In this document: piece after piece, positions 1 to 5,000 of the stretch
Layout: the number at the start of each line of letters is the position of its first letter
Numbering within the stretch: position 1 is the first letter of the stretch
From: Gallionellaceae bacterium
GTDB lineage: Bacteria > Pseudomonadota > Gammaproteobacteria > Burkholderiales > Gallionellaceae
Reading direction: 5' to 3'
Length of the DNA: 5,000 bases
Assembly: GCA_003151655.1 (NCBI GenBank)
Contig: PLYB01000148.1
Location: forward strand, 6,133 to 11,132
The notes under the pieces: generated by a model
What the model saw: the letters and a program-made list of their open reading frames with translations, nothing else
Told to the model about the DNA's origin: nothing
The model's database searches: none
Translations under genes and position numbers: made by a program

Positions 1-620
1 TTCTCGGCATCAACATCGGCAAGAACGCCGACACTCCCATCGAGAAAGCGGCAGACGATTATCTTATCGGCTTGCGCAAGGTTTACACGCACGCAAGTTA
101 TGTCGCCATCAATATTTCATCGCCCAACACCAAAAACTTGCGCCAACTACAAGGCGGCGACGAACTCGATGCGCTGTTGTCGCAACTCAAAACCGAACAA
201 GAACACTTAGCCAAGCTACACGAAAAATATGTGCCGCTGGCGCTCAAAATCGCACCTGATCTCGATTTCGAACAAATCAAGCAAATCGCCGCACTGCTGA
301 TCCGCCACCGCATCGACGGCGTGATCGCCACCAACACCACCTTGTCGCGCGAGGGCGTGGAAAATATGCCGCACGGTAACGAGGCTGGTGGCCTGAGCGG
401 TAGCCCGGTGCGAGACAAATCCACCGCAGTCATTCGCCAACTTGCCGCCGAATTAAATGGAGCGCTGCCGATCATCGGCGTAGGCGGCATCTTGAAAGGC
501 GAAGATGCGCTGGAAAAAATGCAGGCCGGAGCATCACTGGTACAGCTCTACAGCGGCATGATTTATCGCGGTTGGGAATTGGTAGCGGAGTGTGCGGCGG
601 CGGTGAAGTTATCGAAGTGA
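1..620 (+). CDS. pyrD: Dihydroorotate dehydrogenase (quinone), class 2, 5'-truncated by window edge
   Basis: PyrD oxidises dihydroorotate to orotate in the fourth step of pyrimidine synthesis and passes electrons through FMN to membrane quinone. The open frame is already running at the left edge (first whole codon at position 3, reading LGINIGKNADTPIEKAADDY), so the TTG at 72 is not the start. About 205 residues are visible and roughly 130-135 are missing compared with the ~336-residue E. coli enzyme; the missing part includes the N-terminal membrane-associating helices. Visible motifs are INISSPNT (N at 111-113, class 2 catalytic-base Ser at 120-122), the FMN-contacting Lys of LKIAPDL (246-248), ATNTTL (Asn at 333-335), GGLSGSP, and the FMN phosphate-binding GVGGI and YSG segments near the C-terminus. 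Serine as the base, rather than cysteine, marks class 2. The stop is TGA at 618-620. The visible frame is intact. Identification rests on strong recalled similarity to E. coli PyrD. Confidence 0.97.
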   Translation, partial: LGINIGKNADTPIEKAADDYLIGLRKVYTHASYVAINISSPNTKNLRQLQGGDELDALLSQLKTEQEHLAKLHEKYVPLALKIAPDLDFEQIKQIAALLIRHRIDGVIATNTTLSREGVENMPHGNEAGGLSGSPVRDKSTAVIRQLAAELNGALPIIGVGGILKGEDALEKMQAGASLVQLYSGMIYRGWELVAECAAAVKLSK

Positions 621-647
621 GTTAACCAAAATATAGTGGATGATCGC

Positions 648-1733
648 TCACCGGCGAACTTCCTTAAGCATCACAGTAAATTGTTGGGCAATCTCTTCGG
701 TTCTGAATTTTTTCCCGACCCAGTCCCGTCCATTACTTTGTAGCTGTCTGCGCAATTGCTCGTCTCTTGCCAGATTTAAAATGGTATCGCGCCAAACCGC
801 TACGTCACCTACGGGAAGCAACTTTCCGGTGACATTCGATTCCATAGTTTCGGGTAGTCCACCTAAATTACTGCACAGCACTGGAACTCCACTAGCTTGC
901 GCTTCTATAGAGACACGTCCGAAAGTTTCGGTAACCAGAGTAGGTGCCGCGAGCATATCTAATGCTGCAAAATACGGCCGCACATCCTTGGCCCAAGTGT
1001 GCCAGATATGGCGGCTAGCAAATCCTCCGCTTTGAATCTTGTTGTTGAGATCTTGCACTGCGAGTCCATCACCAATCCAGATTGCTTTTATTTTCGGATT
1101 TAGCGCCATCGCCTGATTGAGTGCATCACAGAGAGGGAGAGCACCTTTGTCCGGGTGCATGGCACCAATAAAACCGACCACAATGTCGTCTTCCGCGTAG
1201 CCGAATTTCAAGCGGTTAGCCTTGCGCAGTTGCGGATCTGCTTTGAAGTATTCCAGATCAAGTGGGTTATAAAGCATTTGAATGCTCGAAGCATCGACAC
1301 CTCGCGCGATGAAATTGTCGCGCATGAATTCTGAAATAACGATGAAACGATGCACCATACGCGGAATAAAGTGATGTGTCAGGAAGCGCATTGGATAATC
1401 CATGTGCTTGAAAAGCGCGATTTTTACACCACGCAGACGCGCTATTAGCGCAAGAGGCCAATATTCTTTACTGAAACTGCCTATGATCCAATCGGGATTA
1501 AATTCGCTGACTGCGCGCCACACGGCAACGAATCCGCGCGGGTCAAACGCATTTCGAAATACCCCGCTGTAAAGTTGAACATCGCTGCCCACCAAGCCAC
1601 TATGAATGGGCGTATCCGGGCGAACCACTGCCGCAACCTCGTGACCCGCAGCGCACATCGCTTTGGAAAGTGTAATCAGGTGACTTTCTGTGCCGCCACC
1701 GCCGTAATGCGTACCAACAAAGAGTAGTCTCAT
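648..1733 (-). CDS. Glycosyltransferase family 4 (GT-B fold), acceptor unknown
   Basis: This 361-residue protein is a retaining GT-B glycosyltransferase that should move a sugar from a nucleotide-sugar donor to a surface-glycan or lipid acceptor on the inner face of the cytoplasmic membrane. The N-terminal acceptor-side Rossmann domain (about 1-180) opens with MRLLFVGTHYGGGGTESHLI, the glycine-rich loop typical of the family. The hinge-side motif YNPLDLEYF lies at 155-163. The C-terminal donor domain has GFIGAMHPDKG at 187-197, carrying the conserved Lys (196), and an intact E-x7-E motif (E269 and E277) followed by GVPVLCSNLGGLPE. In many relatives an Arg follows the glycine of the IG pair; here it is Ala191, which also occurs in active members. 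There is no signal peptide or membrane helix. The ATG at 1733 is well placed: an in-frame TAA sits three codons upstream (1740-1742). The Shine-Dalgarno site is poor (only GGG about nine bases ahead). Sampled rows give roughly 50% GC, a little below kdpD. The sugar and acceptor cannot be told from sequence, and no glycan-cluster neighbour is in view. Confidence 0.9.
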   Translation of the reverse strand: MRLLFVGTHYGGGGTESHLITLSKAMCAAGHEVAAVVRPDTPIHSGLVGSDVQLYSGVFRNAFDPRGFVAVWRAVSEFNPDWIIGSFSKEYWPLALIARLRGVKIALFKHMDYPMRFLTHHFIPRMVHRFIVISEFMRDNFIARGVDASSIQMLYNPLDLEYFKADPQLRKANRLKFGYAEDDIVVGFIGAMHPDKGALPLCDALNQAMALNPKIKAIWIGDGLAVQDLNNKIQSGGFASRHIWHTWAKDVRPYFAALDMLAAPTLVTETFGRVSIEAQASGVPVLCSNLGGLPETMESNVTGKLLPVGDVAVWRDTILNLARDEQLRRQLQSNGRDWVGKKFRTEEIAQQFTVMLKEVRR

Positions 1734-1999
1734 TAGCGTTTACCCGAAATATGCTTTAAGCTTTAAGAAGCTTCCCTCGGTTTTCTTAACGCATCGTAAG
1801 CGCTCTTATAATTGGAATGCGCCAACTATTTCGATACATAAAAACCATACGCTACTATCTGGAATAATGACTTTCCGTGCAACCTGAAAAGCCCATAGGG
1901 GAAAAGACTACCTTTCTCCACGCATATTGTGCGGGACTAACTTGGCGATGTGGCAGGATTGATGGAATTGAGATACGCAAAAAATAAATATTTGTTGAT
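1734..1999. other. Intergenic region between kdpE and the glycosyltransferase gene, no gene seen
   Basis: This 266-base stretch lies downstream of kdpE and upstream of the glycosyltransferase, both on the minus strand. It should hold the end of the kdpDE transcript and any promoter of the glycosyltransferase. It is AT-richer than its flanks (the row at 1801-1860 has 22 G/C in 60). I found no credible coding frame and no tRNA-like structure. The A/T-rich stretch just after the kdpE stop (about 1979-1995) has runs of T on the minus strand but no GC-rich stem, so it is not a convincing intrinsic terminator. Small dyads are present: CCC-ATA-GGG at 1892-1900 and CGCA-N5-TGCG at 1921-1933. A repeat of HindIII-like hexamers lies close to the glycosyltransferase start (listed separately). 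A regulatory role is inference only. Confidence 0.6.
1754..1773. repeat. Short tandem repeat with paired AAGCTT palindromes
   Basis: The heptamer CTTTAAG is repeated back to back at 1754-1760 and 1761-1767. Overlapping it are two copies of the palindrome AAGCTT, at 1758-1763 and 1768-1773, separated by TAAG. The two hexamers could pair as a six-base stem with a four-base loop. The element begins 21 bases upstream of the glycosyltransferase ATG on the minus strand, so in a leader transcript it could form a weak hairpin, or as DNA it could be a small operator. It has no T-run and is AT-rich, so it does not look like a terminator. The repeat is seen directly; any function is speculation. Confidence 0.4.
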
Positions 2000-2692
2000 C
2001 TAAAGCACAGCCAGCCGATATCCCACGCCGACTTCCGTTAGCAGAAAGCGCGGGCGTGCGGGGTCTTTTTCCAATTTGTGGCGCAGGTTGCCCATGTAGA
2101 TGCGCAGATAATGGGCTCGCTCCACGTAGTTCGGCCCCCATACTTCTTTGAGCAGCAGTTGGTGCGTCAGCACTTTGCCCGCATGTTTGACCAGCACCGT
2201 GAGCAATCGATATTCAATCGGCGTGAGATGAACTTCAACGCCGCTGACGGTGATCTTGCGGTGAATCATGTCCACCAGCAATTCATCCACCGAGAAAATG
2301 CCTTCTTCACCCTCTGCCGTGGTTGGCATGTGACGCAAGGCCACACGTATTCGTGCCAACAATTCGCCGATACCAAAAGGCTTGACCAGATAATCATCCG
2401 CCCCCGCATCCAAGGCGGAAATCTTGTCGCTTTCCTGCGCTCGTGCCGACAGAATGACGATTGGAACGGATGACCAAGTGCGCAACTCTTTGACCACCTC
2501 GACACCATCTATGTCCGGCAAACCGAGGTCAAGAATAATCATATCCGGTTTGCGTGTCGCGGCTTCAGTCAGCCCTTGCTTGCCGTTTTCCGCCTCAATC
2601 ACCTGATAGCCTTCCGCAGTCAATGAAGTCCGCAGGAAACGCCGTATCTGCGCTTCATCCTCGATGACAATGATGGTGGGTGAGTTGTTCAT
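2000..2692 (-). CDS. kdpE: KdpE response regulator of the potassium-stress two-component system (OmpR/PhoB type)
   Basis: KdpE is the cytoplasmic DNA-binding partner of KdpD; when phosphorylated it activates the kdpFABC potassium-uptake operon. The 230-residue length matches the family (about 225). The receiver domain spans roughly 1-120: acidic pocket E11/D12 in IEDE, phosphoacceptor D55 in MIILDLGLPD, switch S82 in VILSAR, Y101, and conserved K104 in YLVKPFG. A winged-helix domain follows (about 130-230), with HLTPIEYRLLTVLVKHAGKV, the recognition-helix region ending in RIYMGNLRHKLE, and the wing VGVGYRL near the C-terminus. The start ATG overlaps the kdpD stop in ATGA, which points to translational coupling and one transcript. 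The stop is TAG at 2000-2002. The KdpE assignment, rather than another OmpR-family regulator, rests on the adjacent kdpD and the overall KdpE-like sequence (LSARAQE, ERAHYLRIYMGNLRHKLE). Confidence 0.96.
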   Translation of the reverse strand: MNNSPTIIVIEDEAQIRRFLRTSLTAEGYQVIEAENGKQGLTEAATRKPDMIILDLGLPDIDGVEVVKELRTWSSVPIVILSARAQESDKISALDAGADDYLVKPFGIGELLARIRVALRHMPTTAEGEEGIFSVDELLVDMIHRKITVSGVEVHLTPIEYRLLTVLVKHAGKVLTHQLLLKEVWGPNYVERAHYLRIYMGNLRHKLEKDPARPRFLLTEVGVGYRLAVL

Positions 2693-5000
2693 GATTGACT
2701 CGCTTCTTCCTGCTCTATCAACGGCGGCTCGGTCAGCGGCAAAGCAAAATGAAATGCCGCGCCACCGGTGGATAGATTATCCACCCATATCCTTCCGCCA
2801 TGCACCTCCACTATAGAGCGACAGATCGCCAACCCGAGCCCTGCTCCGCCTTGATTGCCTTCGCTATCGACACGATGGAATTTTTCGAAGATACGCTTTT
2901 CTTCGCCAACAGGAATTCCATGCCCGTGATCTGCAACGGTGACCACTAACTCCCTCTGTTCGGTTGCCGCAGTAATTTCGATGGCGGTTCCGCTAGGGGT
3001 GTACTTCACGGCATTTTCCAGTAGGTTGGCGAACACCCGTTCGATCAGCAAGCTATCTATCTCCACCAAAGGCAAATCGCGCGGCAACTTAACGGTTACC
3101 GAATGATTGACCAGACGCGCAGTCAATCCAGCCAACGCACCTCCGATCACCTCCTCTAACGGCTGCCATTGCCGGTTCAGCACAATAGACCCCGCCTGCA
3201 GGCGCGCCATATCCAGCAAATTATTTGCCAGCCCGGCCATGCGTATTGCCTCGTCGTAAATAGCTTGTCCAAGTTCACGGCGGGCATGATCGTCAAGCTT
3301 ATCGTCATCTCTTATCAAACTGCTGGATGCGCCCACGATAGCCGCCAGCGGCGTGCGCAAATCATGCGAGATCGCCGACAGCAGCGTATTACGCAACTGC
3401 TCCGTTTCCATTTTGATCTGGGCGCTGTGCGCTTCCGCCGCCAGACTCACCCGTTCCAACGCCAGCGCAATCTGGCTGACAAAAGTTTCCAGCAAGCGTT
3501 GCTGTTCGGGCAGTGCTATCCGCGCCGGATTGAGCGGCAGCAAAGCCAACACGCCGATCATTCCAGACGCGGCTTTCAGCGGCAAATAAACCATATCGCC
3601 ACCGGGCAAAGTATCGGTGCCCTGCCCTGCCATCTGCTCATGGTCAAACACCCATTGCGCCACACTCAAGTCGCTACCGTGACAGGATTGCGCAATACTC
3701 TCACTCATCGGATAAACGATGCGCCCTGTCGCATCGGGCAACAACACAACAGCCTGTGACTCGAACACCTCCGCCACATGCTTGACCGCCACACGCATAA
3801 TATTTTCTTCACCGCGTGTCACAGCCAGCTCCCGGCTCATGGCATACAGCGAAGCGGTGCGGCGCTCGCGGTGACCGGCGATTTTGGCCTGATGCTTAAT
3901 GCGCACCGTCATGCTGCTGATGACTAAGCCCACCAGCAGCATCACTGCAAACGTAATTAAATATTGCGTATCCGAAACGGCGAAACTGAATCGCGGCGGA
4001 ACAAAAAAGAAATCGAACAACACCACACTCAGAAATGAGCTGAGTATCGACGGCCCGCGTCCATAACGGGCGGCAACGACGACCACGCCCAATAGATAAA
4101 CCATGATTAGATTGGCGAGATCAAAATGGCCAAATATCAACCAAGCTATGCCCGTACACATAGCCGATGCAACCACTGCCCACAGGTAAGAAATACTCCA
4201 AGTGAATAGCGTATTTTGTTCTTCGGGTGCGAGCCCAAGATACAAGCGACTGCGCGAAAAATAGGGATTCTCTTTTGCCTGCGACAAGAAATTGGATTCT
4301 TTTCCCACCACCAGAATATCGATATCACGGGCGAGGCGGACCACGGTATCCACCAGCGAGCCGAACAGCCAGCGTTTCCATCCCGACAGGCTAGGCTTAC
4401 CCAACACGATGCGCGAAGCATTGCGAGTACGCGCGTAGGCGATCACCTCCTCGGCCAGCTTGTCGCCACCGAGCGTAACCGTTTCCGCGCCCAATTCCTC
4501 GGCCAGTTTCAGTGTGCGCAAGATGGCATCGCGTTGCTCTTTGGAAAGACGTTGCAACTTCGCCGTCTCAACATAGACCACAATCCATTCCGCCTTCAAC
4601 AACTGCGCCACACGGAATGAGGCGCGCACCAGATTTTCCGCATTACCGCCGGGGCCGATGCAGACCAGCATGCGCTCTTTCACCTGCCAAACGTCATTGA
4701 TTGCGTGATCTTCGCGGTAGTCGCGCATCTGCGCATCGACACGATCCGCTGTGCGGCGCAATGCCAGTTCGCGTAGCGCGATCAGATTGCCTTTGCGGAA
4801 AAAATTCTTTGCCGCACGTTCAGCTTGTTGCGGCAAGTAGACCTTGCCCTCTTTCAAGCGCTGCAACAACTCGTCCGGCGGCAAGTCGATCAGCTCGATT
4901 TCATCCGCACCTTGCAACACTGCATCCGGCACCGTTTCCCACACCGGAATACCGGTAATTTGCGAGACCACATCGTTGAGACTTTCGATGTGCTGAACAT
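2689..5000 (-). CDS. kdpD: KdpD sensor histidine kinase, N-terminus beyond window edge
   Basis: KdpD is the inner-membrane kinase/phosphatase that senses low potassium or ionic stress and controls KdpE. The frame stays open through the right edge: ahead of the GTG at 4971, codons read VQHIESLND, a conserved internal KdpD stretch, so that GTG is not the start. About 769 residues are visible; about 125 are missing against the 894-residue E. coli protein, including the Walker A and B motifs. Counting from 4971, the order is: end of the KdpD sensor domain (to about 85, with GKVYLPQQAERAAKNFFRKG and ALRELALRRTADRVD); a universal-stress-like domain (about 99-225); four membrane helices of the DUF4118 type (about 259-280, 284-301, 306-326, 335-355); a basic linker (R357, K359, K363, R368, R370, R371); a GAF-like domain (about 385-505); HisKA with H536 in SAISHDLRTPL (His codon 3364-3366); and HATPase with N653 (NLLENAVKYTP), D681 in DHGHGIP, FEKF and GAGLGLAI. 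The catalytic boxes are complete. The stress-like domain lacks the SxS and FTAxY residues tied to c-di-AMP binding in Staphylococcus KdpD, so such binding is not expected. Confidence 0.97.
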   Translation of the reverse strand, partial: VQHIESLNDVVSQITGIPVWETVPDAVLQGADEIELIDLPPDELLQRLKEGKVYLPQQAERAAKNFFRKGNLIALRELALRRTADRVDAQMRDYREDHAINDVWQVKERMLVCIGPGGNAENLVRASFRVAQLLKAEWIVVYVETAKLQRLSKEQRDAILRTLKLAEELGAETVTLGGDKLAEEVIAYARTRNASRIVLGKPSLSGWKRWLFGSLVDTVVRLARDIDILVVGKESNFLSQAKENPYFSRSRLYLGLAPEEQNTLFTWSISYLWAVVASAMCTGIAWLIFGHFDLANLIMVYLLGVVVVAARYGRGPSILSSFLSVVLFDFFFVPPRFSFAVSDTQYLITFAVMLLVGLVISSMTVRIKHQAKIAGHRERRTASLYAMSRELAVTRGEENIMRVAVKHVAEVFESQAVVLLPDATGRIVYPMSESIAQSCHGSDLSVAQWVFDHEQMAGQGTDTLPGGDMVYLPLKAASGMIGVLALLPLNPARIALPEQQRLLETFVSQIALALERVSLAAEAHSAQIKMETEQLRNTLLSAISHDLRTPLAAIVGASSSLIRDDDKLDDHARRELGQAIYDEAIRMAGLANNLLDMARLQAGSIVLNRQWQPLEEVIGGALAGLTARLVNHSVTVKLPRDLPLVEIDSLLIERVFANLLENAVKYTPSGTAIEITAATEQRELVVTVADHGHGIPVGEEKRIFEKFHRVDSEGNQGGAGLGLAICRSIVEVHGGRIWVDNLSTGGAAFHFALPLTEPPLIEQEEASQS
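2703..2711 (-). promoter_or_regulatory. Possible ribosome binding site of kdpE, inside the kdpD end
   Basis: On the minus strand AGGAAGAAG lies in the last codons of kdpD, with ten bases between it and the kdpE ATG. The purine-rich match is reasonable but the spacing is slightly long. Together with the ATGA stop/start overlap it fits coupled re-initiation, so kdpE may depend little on independent ribosome loading. Confidence 0.35.

Noticed and set aside
640..1035. 131-codon + strand frame opposite the glycosyltransferase C-terminus
   Set aside because: The minus-strand frame here carries the E-x7-E motif and matches a known family; the + strand product is Ser/Thr/Arg-rich with no family resemblance.
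1854..1882. Possible minus-strand sigma-70 promoter for the glycosyltransferase: TTGCAC, 17-base spacer, GATAGT
   Set aside because: The spacing is ideal, but only three of six and four of six bases match the consensus hexamers. That level is common by chance in AT-rich DNA, so I do not list it as a feature.
1908..2141. 77-codon minus-strand frame spanning the kdpE end and the intergenic gap
   Set aside because: Most of it overlaps the kdpE C-terminus in another frame, it has no recognisable domain, and its tail runs into non-coding sequence.
2078..2473. 131-codon + strand frame opposite kdpE, and a similar 134-codon frame at 4216-4620 opposite kdpD
   Set aside because: Both are antisense to well-supported genes, lack known motifs, and show the same low-complexity composition as the other shadow frames.
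3169..3759. Long open frame on the + strand (196 codons) opposite kdpD
   Set aside because: It lies wholly antisense to the GAF/HisKA region of an intact kdpD. Its translation is rich in Arg, Gln and His with no recognisable domain, as expected of a reverse-strand shadow of a GC-rich gene.
4971..4971. GTG at 4971 as the kdpD start, and TTG at 72 as the pyrD start
   Set aside because: In both cases the reading frame continues unbroken to the window edge with conserved family sequence (VQHIESLND ahead of 4971; GINIGKNADTP ahead of 72), so these are internal codons.

Overview
The window looks like ordinary chromosomal DNA of a proteobacterium, most likely a betaproteobacterium of moderate GC content. 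The lineage is inferred from the class 2 (quinone-linked) PyrD with a betaproteobacterial-type SPNTKNLRQLQGG segment and from KdpD/KdpE of the full-length Gram-negative type. The genus cannot be fixed from this stretch; freshwater or chemolithotrophic Nitrosomonadales relatives would fit but were not tested.

Layout, left to right. Positions 1-620 (+) hold the C-terminal part of pyrD (dihydroorotate dehydrogenase), whose start lies before the window. Only 27 bases later, and pointing towards it, is a complete family-4 glycosyltransferase gene (1733 down to 648, minus strand). A 266-base, AT-richer intergenic stretch (1734-1999) follows, with short repeats and dyads but no gene. The kdpDE two-component system then fills the rest on the minus strand: kdpE (2692 down to 2000) and kdpD (from beyond the right edge down to 2689), overlapping by the four bases ATGA.

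How the genes work together. KdpD is the membrane sensor kinase that responds to potassium limitation or osmotic stress and phosphorylates KdpE, the OmpR-type regulator that activates the kdpFABC potassium pump genes. Those pump genes are not in the window; if present nearby they would be expected upstream of kdpD, to the right. PyrD serves pyrimidine synthesis and has no evident functional link to the Kdp system. The glycosyltransferase probably acts on a surface glycan (lipopolysaccharide, exopolysaccharide or glycolipid), but no other glycan gene is visible, so donor and acceptor are unknown.

No RNA genes, CRISPR arrays, insertion sequences or mobile-element genes were seen. I found no convincing new biological system. 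The least explained items are the solitary glycosyltransferase between two housekeeping-type loci and the intergenic region in front of it.
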